Origin: Bacteroidota bacterium
GTDB lineage: Bacteria; Bacteroidota; Bacteroidia; Chitinophagales; Chitinophagaceae
Reading direction: 5' to 3'
Assembly: GCA_947461125.1 (NCBI GenBank)
Contig: CANHHX010000012.1
Span: 1-44,579, forward strand
DNA: 44,579 bases
In this document: positions 16,829 through 24,008 of the stretch, piece by piece
Layout: every line of letters starts with the position of its first letter
Numbering within the stretch: the stretch's first letter is position 1
Notes under the pieces: generated by a model
What the model was told of the DNA's origin: nothing
Database searches by the model: none
What the model saw: the letters and a program-made list of their open reading frames with translations, nothing else
Position numbers and translations under genes: made by a program

Positions 16829-17731
16829 ATGAATAACGCACAGGAAATAGCAGCAGGCATTGTAGCCGGAGATTTTAAATCTTTGGCCAGGGGTATTTCT
16901 TGGGTCGAAAACGAAGTGGAAGGGTATCAGCAGTTATTGCATATTACACCTTCACACAAATGTTCGGTTACGGGTATTACAGGCCCTCCGGGTGCCGGGA
17001 AAAGTACGCTGGTAGACGCTTTAATTGCGAACTGGGTAGCCGCCGGAAAAAAAGTAGGGGTGCTTTGTGTAGATCCTTCCTCTCCCTTTAATTTAGGTGC
17101 CTTACTTGGCGACCGCATTAGAATGAGCGAGTGGTACAATCATCCGAATGTATATATCAGATCACTTGCCAGTAGAGGTGCGCTGGGTGGACTGCATACA
17201 CATATTTTAGAAATTACACAGCTTATGTCAGTGGCAGGTTTCGATGAAATTATTGTGGAAACGGTGGGTGTAGGACAAAGTGAAATTGAGATTGCAGGTC
17301 TTGCCGATACCACTGTTGTGGTGGTGGTACCCGAAGCAGGCGATGAAGTGCAAACCATGAAATCTGGCATCATGGAAATCGCACATATTTTTGTAGTAAA
17401 TAAAAGCGACCGTCCAGAAGCAGATCAATTTGTGCATCATTTAAAACAAATGATGGCACCAAGTTTTTCAAATACAGCGTATCAAATTCCAATTATCAAA
17501 ACCATCGCCGCTCAAAAAACGGGCATCGATGAACTCGCTGCAGCTATTGCTACACATCAGCAGCAGCTTCACGATCCTACTAGAAAAAATTGGCTGCTCA
17601 CACAAAAAGCGCTTCGCTTGATTCAGCAAAAAAGAATGCAAGACGTAGACGCTGCTAAATTATTAGCGGCCATATCTGCACAGTCGCAGGATCCTCAATT
17701 TAATATTTTTGAATTTGCACAAGCATATTAA
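16829..17731 (+). CDS. meaB: Methylmalonyl-CoA mutase-associated GTPase MeaB (ArgK)
   Basis: G3E P-loop GTPase that protects adenosylcobalamin-dependent methylmalonyl-CoA mutase and gates its cofactor. 300 residues from the ATG at 16829. The Walker A loop is GPPGAGKS at residues 52-59, followed by VGVLCVDPSSPF, GDRIRM, the switch segment GLHTHILEITQLM, Walker B-like EIIVETVGVGQSE and the base-specificity motif VVNKSDRP. It starts 6 bp after one glycosyltransferase and ends 2 bp before another, so it is embedded in a sugar-transferase operon, while the mutase genes are not in this window. The family call is firm; the reason for the location is not clear. Confidence 0.95.
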   Translation: MNNAQEIAAGIVAGDFKSLARGISWVENEVEGYQQLLHITPSHKCSVTGITGPPGAGKSTLVDALIANWVAAGKKVGVLCVDPSSPFNLGALLGDRIRMSEWYNHPNVYIRSLASRGALGGLHTHILEITQLMSVAGFDEIIVETVGVGQSEIEIAGLADTTVVVVVPEAGDEVQTMKSGIMEIAHIFVVNKSDRPEADQFVHHLKQMMAPSFSNTAYQIPIIKTIAAQKTGIDELAAAIATHQQQLHDPTRKNWLLTQKALRLIQQKRMQDVDAAKLLAAISAQSQDPQFNIFEFAQAY

Positions 17732-17733
17732 TA

Positions 17734-18666
17734 ATGGGTACTTTGGAAAATAATACACCCACAGTAGCCGTTGTTGTTGCCACTTATAATGGCGCCACTT
17801 ATTTGCGCGCACAATTAGAAAGTATTGTACAGCAAACCTATAAGCCAAGTCAAATTATTATTGTAGACGACGCTTCTGTAGATGGTACCATTACTATCGC
17901 TCATGCATTTGCAGCAGCGCATTCGGGGGTGATGGTGGTTCAAAATGAAACGAGACTTGGGTACATTAAAAATTTTGAAAAAGGAATGCTCCTTGCAAAC
18001 GCTTCTTATGTTGCGCTGAGTGATCAAGATGATATTTGGGTGCCCAATAAATTAGAGGTGCTCATACATGCCATTGGAGATCAAATGCTAGCCTACTCCG
18101 ATTCTGAATTAATTGATGCAGATGGTCAATTACTCAACCAGAAAATGTCATCTATAAAAAACCAATTTGCGTATCATACACCTATCATGTATACGATTGG
18201 CGCCTGGGCCCCGGGTCATGCCATGCTCTTTAAAAAAGAATTAATAGAAAAGGCGGCTCCATTTCCGGCGCTTGTTACACATGATTTTTGGCTGGGCTTT
18301 GTAGCTACCTGTTATAGTAGGGTGGTGTATGTAAATGAACCGCTAGTGCATTATAGGCAGCATACACAAAACGCCATTGGTGCCGACACCACAAAAAATA
18401 AAACGGTGTCATTAACCTTGGCACAAAAAAAACAAAAAGCGCGCGCGCGCATGGAATTACTATACAATAAAGTAAAAGAGGCGGGACATCAACACGCGGA
18501 GGTGTTTGAAAAAATCAATAACAGTTACGCTAATTTTTCGCTTATCAATAATTATAACCGCGCCAAATTATTTTTTGATTACAGAAATTTGATACTCGCG
18601 TATAAAAAAAAGTCGGCGCTACTTAAAGTATTATTTGCCCTAAAAATGTTTTTTAAAATTGATTAG
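17734..18666 (+). CDS. Family 2 glycosyltransferase, rhamnosyltransferase-like
   Basis: Cytoplasmic GT2 enzyme of 310 residues. Opening VVVATYNGATYLRAQLESI and IIIVDDASVDGT form the nucleotide-binding Rossmann part, and LSDQDDIWVPNKLEVL is the SDQDDIW signature of rhamnosyltransferase-like GT2 enzymes. A later GHAMLFKKELIEKA and YRQHTQNAIGA are typical of the acceptor half. It starts 2 bp after meaB. It is a paralogue of the gene at 19580 (same N-terminal and DQDDIW motifs), which suggests duplication within the cluster. Its last 27 bp overlap the 3' end of the inverted transferase gene. Sugar specificity is inferred only from the subgroup. Confidence 0.87.
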   Translation: MGTLENNTPTVAVVVATYNGATYLRAQLESIVQQTYKPSQIIIVDDASVDGTITIAHAFAAAHSGVMVVQNETRLGYIKNFEKGMLLANASYVALSDQDDIWVPNKLEVLIHAIGDQMLAYSDSELIDADGQLLNQKMSSIKNQFAYHTPIMYTIGAWAPGHAMLFKKELIEKAAPFPALVTHDFWLGFVATCYSRVVYVNEPLVHYRQHTQNAIGADTTKNKTVSLTLAQKKQKARARMELLYNKVKEAGHQHAEVFEKINNSYANFSLINNYNRAKLFFDYRNLILAYKKKSALLKVLFALKMFFKID

Positions 18667-19545
18667 CAAGTTCACTTGTAACCTTTTTATAAAATTTTTT
18701 GCATGCGCACGTATAGGTACGCTAGCTTCTGGAAGTGGTCCCGTAAATTTTTCGCCCCTGCGTAAATAATATTTAGATAAAGTACTAGACGTAAATCCCC
18801 ATTTTTTGATAAAAGTAAAATAGCCTTTGTTGCGTTTAACACGCTTTACAGAAACGGATCCAAAGTGGTACACCCTACTTTCAGAAATACCTCTAAATAG
18901 CCGTACGCCTGCATTCCAGAGCTTCATAGAAAAATCAGGATCGGAGTACATGCCCGGGCTAAACTCGTTACTGTATCCACCCACGGCGTCCCAGGTATCT
19001 ACGTGTACAATATTTGGGGGCCAGGTAGCACCCTGCCAATCCTGCATGGGAAGTGATGCATAGTTTGCTAATAAATCAGCTTCATTAAAAGTAGTAATGT
19101 CTTTTCCAAAATCATATTGAATCGAACAATTACTCTGTGCTTTTAATTCAATAGCCGTGCTTGAAAAAAAGAAAAGGTTATGTTTTGTTTCTTCAATCGC
19201 TTTTGCAAGAGGTGCATCCCAATTTGGACACACATACATATCATCATTAATATATAACAAGTAATTTGTTGTTACGAGTGTTCGGCAACTATTTAATGCG
19301 TAACAAACACCTATATTATTTTTACTATATGAATAGCTAATATCCGCTTGTGTTTTAACCCAATCCAATGTGCCATCAACGCCTTCATTTATATGAACAA
19401 TAATTTCATGTGTATACATAGAATTTTTTCTAATACTATCAATGCACAATTGCAAATAAGCTAGATTGTTCCAACTAGGTATCACAATCGAGAACTTTGC
19501 ATTTGTAGCCGTGTTGCCCTTTACTTTTTCTATATTTACATGCAT
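18640..19545 (-). CDS. Family 2 glycosyltransferase, inverted within the cluster
   Basis: A 301-residue GT2 enzyme on the opposite strand to its neighbours. The N-terminal SIVIPSWNNLAYLQLCIDSI and the acidic donor-binding motif YINDDMYVCPNWD are clear. NNIGVCYALNSC and the C-terminal GGYSNEFSPGMYSDPDFS (ED-like catalytic region) match polysaccharide-type transferases. The C-terminal tail is basic and aromatic (KKWGFTSSTLSKYYLRRG), which may touch the membrane. A 7/8 match to the -7 consensus (TACTTTTA, plus 19565-19572) lies 19 nt before the ATG. It is convergent with the preceding gene, overlapping by 27 bp, and only 34 bp from the next one, which runs the other way. Confidence 0.85.
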   Translation of the reverse strand: MHVNIEKVKGNTATNAKFSIVIPSWNNLAYLQLCIDSIRKNSMYTHEIIVHINEGVDGTLDWVKTQADISYSYSKNNIGVCYALNSCRTLVTTNYLLYINDDMYVCPNWDAPLAKAIEETKHNLFFFSSTAIELKAQSNCSIQYDFGKDITTFNEADLLANYASLPMQDWQGATWPPNIVHVDTWDAVGGYSNEFSPGMYSDPDFSMKLWNAGVRLFRGISESRVYHFGSVSVKRVKRNKGYFTFIKKWGFTSSTLSKYYLRRGEKFTGPLPEASVPIRAHAKNFIKRLQVNLLINFKKHF

Positions 19546-19579
19546 ACATGAACGACTTGAACCTTAAAAGTAAAAAGAG

Positions 19580-20494
19580 TTGACGAAACCGCCTATTTCA
19601 GTTGTTCTTTGTACCTATAATGGTGCAAAATATATTGAAGCACAATTGGCTTCTATCATAGCGCAAACCTATGCGGTTGCTGAAATTATTGTGGTTGACG
19701 ATGTTTCTAGTGATGATACCATGGCAGTGGTAGCGCGCGCGGCAGCGCGCGATAGCCGAATTTCACTTTCTCAAAACGCGTTTAATATTGGCTTCACTTC
19801 AAATTTTGAGAGCGCCTTACAAATGGCCAAGCATGATTATATCGCCATATCAGATCAAGATGATATTTGGCACCACCAAAAAATTGAAAAAATGATGGCG
19901 GCTTTTGCTTCTGATGCCGCTGCTATTTATTGTGACTCGGTTCGATTCACAAAAGACATTCCTATTCATCCCATAAAAAATAAAAAAAGTAAGCATGTAG
20001 CCGGTACTAATGTTAGAAAATTAGCGATGTACAATACGGTAAGTGGACATGCACTCATCATCCGAAAAACTTTGCTTGAAAAAGCCCTACCAATTCCAAC
20101 TGCTGTTTATTATGATTGGTGGTTGGCCCTTCAAGCAGTAACGAGTGGTGGTTTACAATACCTCGATGAAATACTTGTGTACCAGCGGGCGCATGATAAC
20201 AATGTAACAATTGCAAAAAATACATCTTCAAAAGAACTGCGTAACAATTACCGCATAATGTTAAGAACGCATTTACAAGCGTTTGTTCAAATTGCTTCTT
20301 TGTCCGAAAAGGATCAAGTGTTTTTTATCAATTTTACTAAACATTGGAGTAAAATGCTCGATAAGGGATGTAGTTCTGGCCTCTTTTTATTTATGCTAAA
20401 AAACAGGAAAGACCTTTTTTATTATAAAAAACGAAGGCTACCATTACTTGCTGCCATTAAGCATTCTTTTTTGTTTGCATTTCGAAACGCTTGA
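19580..20494 (+). CDS. Family 2 glycosyltransferase, rhamnosyltransferase-like (TTG start)
   Basis: A 304-residue GT2 enzyme and paralogue of the gene at 17734: ISVVLCTYNGAKYIEAQL, EIIVVDDVSSDDTM and the signature ISDQDDIWHHQKIEKM are shared. The start is TTG at 19580: an in-frame TAA lies at 19571-19573 and the first internal ATG would remove the nucleotide-binding core, so no ATG start is possible. Later segments GHALIIRKTLLEKAL and YDWWLALQAVTSGG are typical of the subgroup. The FkbM gene follows after 33 bp. Activity is probably transfer of a deoxyhexose to a surface glycan, by family resemblance only. Confidence 0.86.
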   Translation: MTKPPISVVLCTYNGAKYIEAQLASIIAQTYAVAEIIVVDDVSSDDTMAVVARAAARDSRISLSQNAFNIGFTSNFESALQMAKHDYIAISDQDDIWHHQKIEKMMAAFASDAAAIYCDSVRFTKDIPIHPIKNKKSKHVAGTNVRKLAMYNTVSGHALIIRKTLLEKALPIPTAVYYDWWLALQAVTSGGLQYLDEILVYQRAHDNNVTIAKNTSSKELRNNYRIMLRTHLQAFVQIASLSEKDQVFFINFTKHWSKMLDKGCSSGLFLFMLKNRKDLFYYKKRRLPLLAAIKHSFLFAFRNA

Positions 20495-20527
20495 TTTTAC
20501 TTATATTGGTAATCTTAAACCAATGAC

Positions 20528-21265
20528 ATGTCAACAAGACTGCTACCGCTTATTAAAACTTTTGGATTGTTTGATGGGGTTGTTTTTTTTATTCGCCGGA
20601 TATTTAAAAAGGATGGTTCTTACTATTCTAGCCGTTATCATTCAAAAATTCATTTAAGAAATAAATACGCAGACAAAATTACTTTTAAACAGGTTTTTTT
20701 AGAGGGTCAATATAATTTTGATATCCCCTTTACGCCTACTACTATTATTGATGGCGGTGCTAATATTGGACTTGCCTCTGTATATTTTTCACACCGTTAT
20801 CCTAGCGCAAGTATTGTAGCAGTAGAACCCAACCAAGAAAATTTTGAAATGCTTGAAAAAAATATTGAAAGCTTCTCAAAAGTAAAAGCAAAAAATGGCG
20901 GTATTTGGAATGACAATAAAAACCTTGTTATTGTAAATACCCAAGACTACGATAATTCCTTTATGGTAGAGGAAGTAGAAACAGCTACGCCAGAAAGTAT
21001 TCCAGCTTTTTCTATCGCTTCAATAATGCAAGAACAAAAGTGGGCAACTATTGATTTACTCAAATTAGATATTGAAGGATCCGAGAAAGAAGTGTTTGAA
21101 AAAAATTATGAATCTTGGCTACCACACACAAAAATGATCATTGTTGAAGTTCATGATCATATGCGAAAAGGCGCGGCAAAGTCTGTATTTGCTGCCACAA
21201 ACAAGTATAATTTTTCGTTTTCAATGAATCACGAAAACTTGATTTTTACGAATTTGGATTTCTAA
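20528..21265 (+). CDS. FkbM-family SAM-dependent methyltransferase
   Basis: A 245-residue protein with the FkbM-type Rossmann methyltransferase domain in its central and C-terminal part. Motif I is IIDGGANIGLASVYFSHRY (SAM binding), the acidic strand-2 residue is in IVAVEPNQENFEML, and LLKLDIEGSEKEVFEKN is the characteristic DIEGSE motif. In glycan clusters such enzymes O-methylate sugars, often as a capping step. It follows the glycosyltransferase by 33 bp and should be in the same message. Its 3' end overlaps the convergent small membrane-protein gene by 20 bp. Substrate is inferred from context. Confidence 0.88.
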   Translation: MSTRLLPLIKTFGLFDGVVFFIRRIFKKDGSYYSSRYHSKIHLRNKYADKITFKQVFLEGQYNFDIPFTPTTIIDGGANIGLASVYFSHRYPSASIVAVEPNQENFEMLEKNIESFSKVKAKNGGIWNDNKNLVIVNTQDYDNSFMVEEVETATPESIPAFSIASIMQEQKWATIDLLKLDIEGSEKEVFEKNYESWLPHTKMIIVEVHDHMRKGAAKSVFAATNKYNFSFSMNHENLIFTNLDF

Positions 21266-21491
21266 ACTGCTTTTCTGTTTTCCACCAGCGCCAACCAATG
21301 TAACCCATAATAGCAAGTGGTGCTCCGGCTAAATATAAAATAGCGCCGTTGAGTGCTTTTGCAGGTCCATCTCCTAATTGAGAAGCTGTTTTGGTACAAA
21401 TTGAACACTGCGCTTCTGCGCTAGTTGCAAATAACAGGAGCAATAGGCTTGTTGTTATAAAAAATAGAATGCGGAGGGTTTTCTGGTTCAT
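21246..21491 (-). CDS. Small CxxC membrane protein, unknown
   Basis: An 81-residue protein counted from the ATG at 21491; an earlier GTG at 21509 would only add a basic leader before the signal, so the ATG is preferred. It has a signal peptide-like helix (TLRILFFITTSLLLLLFA), then SAEAQCSICTKTASQL with a CxxC pair just outside the membrane, a second hydrophobic segment (NGAILYLAGAPLAIMGYIGW) and a basic cytoplasmic end (RWWKTEKQFRN). I recognise it as a type seen in Bacteroidota but know no function. The CxxC might be redox-active or bind metal. Convergent with FkbM, overlapping by 20 bp. Confidence 0.7.
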   Translation of the reverse strand: MNQKTLRILFFITTSLLLLLFATSAEAQCSICTKTASQLGDGPAKALNGAILYLAGAPLAIMGYIGWRWWKTEKQFRNPNS

Positions 21492-21569
21492 CTTGATCAA
21501 TCTGGGCACAAAGTTAATTGAATAATTGCGTAAGAAATTTTCTTAACTTACTTTATCAATACTATAACA

Positions 21570-22868
21570 GTGACAGAACGTAGAAAGTTTATCCAAAAAA
21601 TAGCCGGCTTAACCGCAGCGTTTAGTGCGCCCAGTCTTATACAGCAGGCCTGGGCCGCAGATTGGGAAATGGTTAACCAATCAGCCGCGGTCTTAACCCC
21701 GCAGGAGCTAGCTAGTAACGAAGATTACTGGTCGGTGATCCAACAGGCCTATACAGTTAATCCTAATATGGTCAACCTTAATAATGGGGGTGTGAGCCCT
21801 TCTCCTAGGGTGGTTCAGGAAGCCGTAGAAAGGTTCAATCAGCTCTCTAACGAGGCACCGTCATATTATATGTGGCGTATTTTGGACCAGGGCAGGGAGC
21901 CGGTTCGTTATAAACTGGCCACATTAGCTGGTTGTTCTCCCAATGAAATTGCCATTAACCGCAATGCTACAGAAGCTTTAAATACGGTGATTTTTGGTTA
22001 TCCATTTAAAGCCGGAGACGAAGTCATTGGAACGAAACAGGATTATCCAAATATGATTCAGGCCTATCGTCAGCGCGCCCTTCGTGATGGCATTGTATAC
22101 ACGCAACTTAGTTTTGATTTTCCGATTGAAGATGATCATTCCATTGTATCCGCTTTTGAAAAAGCGATCACACCACGCACCAAACTTATTCATATTACCC
22201 ACATCATTAATTGGGTAGGACAAATCATGCCGGTTAAAAAAATCGCAGCGATGGCACATGCGCGCGGTATAGAAGTGATTGTAGATGGTGCACATTCTTT
22301 TGGACTACTTGATTTTAAAATTCCGGATTTAGAATGTGATTATTTTGGCACTAGTTTGCATAAATTTTTATCGGCACCCATTGGGAGTGGTATGCTTTGG
22401 ATTCATGCCAATAAAATAGAAAAAATTTGGCCACTACTTTGTAACGATAAGCCCCTAAGTAATGATATTAGAAAGTTTGAAACCCTTGGTACTAGAAGCT
22501 TTCCAATAGAACAAGGGATTGGCGAAGCGGTCAATTTTCACATGGCTATTGGATCAAAAAGAAAAGAAGAAAGAGTTCGTTATTTAAAAAATTATTGGGC
22601 TACAAAAGCGCTTCAAATTCCAGGCGTAAAAATTCACACTTCATTAAAAGATAAGTATGCCTGCGGTATTTGTGGTGTAACCATAGAGGGTATGACACCC
22701 GCCGCACTTGATAGCGCACTTTATACGGGTTATAAAATTCACACAGTTGGAATTGTTTGGGAAAATATTAGTTGTGTAAGAATAACGCCGCATGTATATA
22801 CTAGACTCGAAGACCTTGATAAACTGGTAGCAGCCTTAACAGAAATCGCTGCAAAGCAAAAAGGATAA
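21570..22868 (+). CDS. Class-V aminotransferase-fold PLP enzyme with Tat signal (isopenicillin N epimerase-like)
   Basis: A 432-residue fold-type I PLP enzyme. The N-terminus MTERRKFIQK-IAGLTAAFSA, with a hydrophobic stretch and a cleavage-like AWA-AD near residue 30, is a twin-arginine signal (TERRKFIQ), so the enzyme is probably exported folded with its cofactor. The catalytic domain has VDGAHSFGLLDF (PLP Asp/His) and the Schiff-base lysine K265 in FGTSLHKFLSAPIGSG, the pattern of the CefD/isopenicillin-N-epimerase-like subgroup. The start is GTG at 21570. Closest functions are epimerase, cysteine desulfurase or lyase types; the substrate is unknown. It is a single-gene unit closed by a bidirectional terminator. 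Confidence 0.85.
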   Translation: MTERRKFIQKIAGLTAAFSAPSLIQQAWAADWEMVNQSAAVLTPQELASNEDYWSVIQQAYTVNPNMVNLNNGGVSPSPRVVQEAVERFNQLSNEAPSYYMWRILDQGREPVRYKLATLAGCSPNEIAINRNATEALNTVIFGYPFKAGDEVIGTKQDYPNMIQAYRQRALRDGIVYTQLSFDFPIEDDHSIVSAFEKAITPRTKLIHITHIINWVGQIMPVKKIAAMAHARGIEVIVDGAHSFGLLDFKIPDLECDYFGTSLHKFLSAPIGSGMLWIHANKIEKIWPLLCNDKPLSNDIRKFETLGTRSFPIEQGIGEAVNFHMAIGSKRKEERVRYLKNYWATKALQIPGVKIHTSLKDKYACGICGVTIEGMTPAALDSALYTGYKIHTVGIVWENISCVRITPHVYTRLEDLDKLVAALTEIAAKQKG

Positions 22869-22875
22869 GTGCTTT

Positions 22876-22911
22876 AAATAATAAACCCCCATATTTGGGG
22901 GTTTATTATTT
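22876..22911. terminator. Bidirectional terminator between the PLP enzyme gene and THX
   Basis: A perfect stem of about 15 bp (AAATAATAAACCCCC, 22876-22890, with GGGGGTTTATTATTT, 22897-22911) and a 6-nt loop, with T-runs available on both strands. It serves the plus-strand gene ending at 22868 and the minus-strand THX gene ending at 22913. Confidence 0.92.
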
Positions 22912-22912
22912 T

Positions 22913-23029
22913 TTATGCTTTTGCAGCAGCTTTTGCAGTTTTTACAATAGCTACTTTAGCTGGTCGGCTTTTTCCAAATGAACCTTTGAATCTCTTGCCT
23001 TTAGCGGTTTTTTTATCACCTCTACCCAT
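22913..23029 (-). CDS. 30S ribosomal protein THX
   Basis: A 38-residue, very basic protein beginning MGRGDKKTAKGKRFKGSFG and ending in Ala/Lys repeats. It matches the bacterial THX family (small peptide in the head of the 30S subunit, known from Thermus and common in Bacteroidota: MGKGDKKT-type start, SRPAK motif). It is too short for usual ORF cutoffs. It is read from its own promoter 87 bp downstream of HU, behind the HU terminator, and ends at the bidirectional terminator. Confidence 0.9.
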   Translation of the reverse strand: MGRGDKKTAKGKRFKGSFGKSRPAKVAIVKTAKAAAKA

Positions 23030-23062
23030 GGTTTAATTTTTTAAATGAACAATCTTGAACTG

Positions 23063-23070
23063 CAAAAATA
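23063..23070 (-). promoter_or_regulatory. -7 element for THX, in the HU terminator tract
   Basis: On the minus strand TATTTTTG is an exact TAnnTTTG match 33 nt before the THX ATG. It directly follows the terminator stem and uses part of its T-rich tail, so HU termination and THX initiation share bases. Confidence 0.5.
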
Positions 23071-23094
23071 GAAAAACCCCGCGAAAGCGGGGTT
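23070..23094 (-). terminator. Terminator after HU
   Basis: AACCCCGC / GCGGGGTT (23075-23082 with 23087-23094) forms a perfect 8-bp stem. On the minus strand the loop is TTTC and the tail TTTTTC-TATTTTTG is T-rich. It lies 22 bp after the HU stop. Confidence 0.88.
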
Positions 23095-23116
23095 CAATTC
23101 TTTTTGGAGGCAAAAA

Positions 23117-23386
23117 TTAAACTTTGCTGCTTAATTCTTTACCAGCTTTAAAGCGAGCAACTTTTTTAGCTTTGATCTTGATTGTTTCACCAGTTTGTGG
23201 GTTACGGCCCGTACGAGCTGCACGCTTAGAAACTGAGAAAGTACCGAAACCTACTAGAGTTACTTTATCACCTTTTTTAAGTGTTTTAGTAACAGTGTCT
23301 ACGAAAGAGTCTAACGCTGCGTTAGCTTGTACTTTTGTGATACCAGCATCTTCAGCAAGTTGCGCGATTAATTCTGCTTTGTTCAT
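23117..23386 (-). CDS. HU-family DNA-binding protein
   Basis: Histone-like nucleoid protein of 89 residues that bends DNA as a dimer. The start is the ATG at 23386 ([18 protein letters not shown]); a longer upstream frame would cover the promoter and is rejected. The DNA-binding arm signature [20 protein letters not shown] and the C-terminal [14 protein letters not shown] are canonical. Strong promoter upstream, intrinsic terminator downstream: a monocistronic, presumably highly expressed gene. Confidence 0.97.
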   Translation of the reverse strand: MNKAELIAQLAEDAGITKVQANAALDSFVDTVTKTLKKGDKVTLVGFGTFSVSKRAARTGRNPQTGETIKIKAKKVARFKAGKELSSKV

Positions 23387-23418
23387 AAATGATTTTTTTA
23401 GTTGTTTGAATAACAAAA

Positions 23419-23449
23419 CAAATTTATCCGCTTTTCCCAATCTTCAAAA
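23419..23449 (-). promoter_or_regulatory. HU promoter (-33 and -7)
   Basis: Read on the minus strand: TTTTG (plus 23445-23449), 18 nt, then TAAATTTG (plus 23419-23426), an exact TAnnTTTG. The start point should be near 23415, giving a leader of about 28 nt. This is the best full promoter in the window. Confidence 0.7.
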
Positions 23450-23479
23450 TTTTTTTATTGAAAAATTAGTTTTGGGCAG

Positions 23480-23626
23480 ATGCGCCAAATCCTTTATGCA
23501 AAGGGATTACAGGCTTTTTTGGTAGGATGCGGAACTGTAAATAAATCTCTTTATTTTGCTGAAACCCTTTGCTGTAAAGGCTTTCAGGATAAATTGCCTA
23601 GGATTCAATGCCTGCAAGGGTTGTAG
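23480..23626 (+). CDS. Possible 48-residue ORF in the HU-DUF4286 gap, unknown
   Basis: The 295-bp stretch 23387-23681 is the longest gene-free gap in the window. On the plus strand an ATG at 23480 opens 48 codons ending in TAG at 23624-23626 (N-terminus MRQILYAKGLQAF, C-terminus QCLQGL; five Cys). An exact -7 element, TAGTTTTG (23467-23474), ends 5 nt before this ATG, divergent from the HU promoter. The same DNA holds two hairpins: 23490-23508 (AATCCTTT / AAAGGGATT, one bulge) and 23559-23587 (CTGAAAcCCTTT / AAAGGcTTTCAG, one mismatch), so it may instead be a structured RNA or a decayed sequence. I recognise no family. Confidence 0.25.
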   Translation: MRQILYAKGLQAFLVGCGTVNKSLYFAETLCCKGFQDKLPRIQCLQGL

Positions 23627-23681
23627 AACAATATAATGAAGATTTGTGATTACCAAAATGAAAATTTAAATCTATCCACAC

Positions 23682-23987
23682 TCAATTCACAACTGCCATT
23701 AATGACCTAAAACCAATCATTAAATGGCCCCAAAGCTGCGTGCTGTCTTGTCTTAAGGCTGTCGAGTATGTTTCGATATAATGGTCATATTGTTCCCTGT
23801 TTTCCAAAAAATATTGCACCGCATAAGTAGGGCCGTCACTATCATCAATGTCTAAAATTCTTACAAAATGGTAGTGGGTAAAACAACCCGTTCGCATCAC
23901 ATCAGGAATATGTGTGTCTTTCATCCAGTTTACCCATTTTTCATGAATGCTAGGGTCAATTTTAGTAGTGACGTTGTAAATCAACAT
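23682..23987 (-). CDS. DUF4286 family protein
   Basis: A 101-residue soluble protein beginning MLIYNVTTKID with the family pattern HEKWVNWMKDTHIPDVMRTG and YAVQYFLENREQYDHY. The family is common in Bacteroidota and resembles small ferredoxin-like alpha/beta dimers; function is not established. The start follows xth by 21 bp on the same strand, so it is the last gene of the 26147-23682 unit. Confidence 0.85.
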   Translation of the reverse strand: MLIYNVTTKIDPSIHEKWVNWMKDTHIPDVMRTGCFTHYHFVRILDIDDSDGPTYAVQYFLENREQYDHYIETYSTALRQDSTQLWGHLMIGFRSLMAVVN

Positions 23988-24008
23988 GGTAGGAAGGTAT
24001 TAAATGGG

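Noticed and set aside
20448-20657. 69-codon plus-strand ORF across the end of a transferase gene and the start of FkbM
   Set aside because: It overlaps two well-supported genes in another frame and has no recognisable motif.
23387-23440. N-terminal extension of HU by 18 residues
   Set aside because: It covers the HU -7 element, and HU proteins begin with MNKAEL-type sequence, present at 23386.
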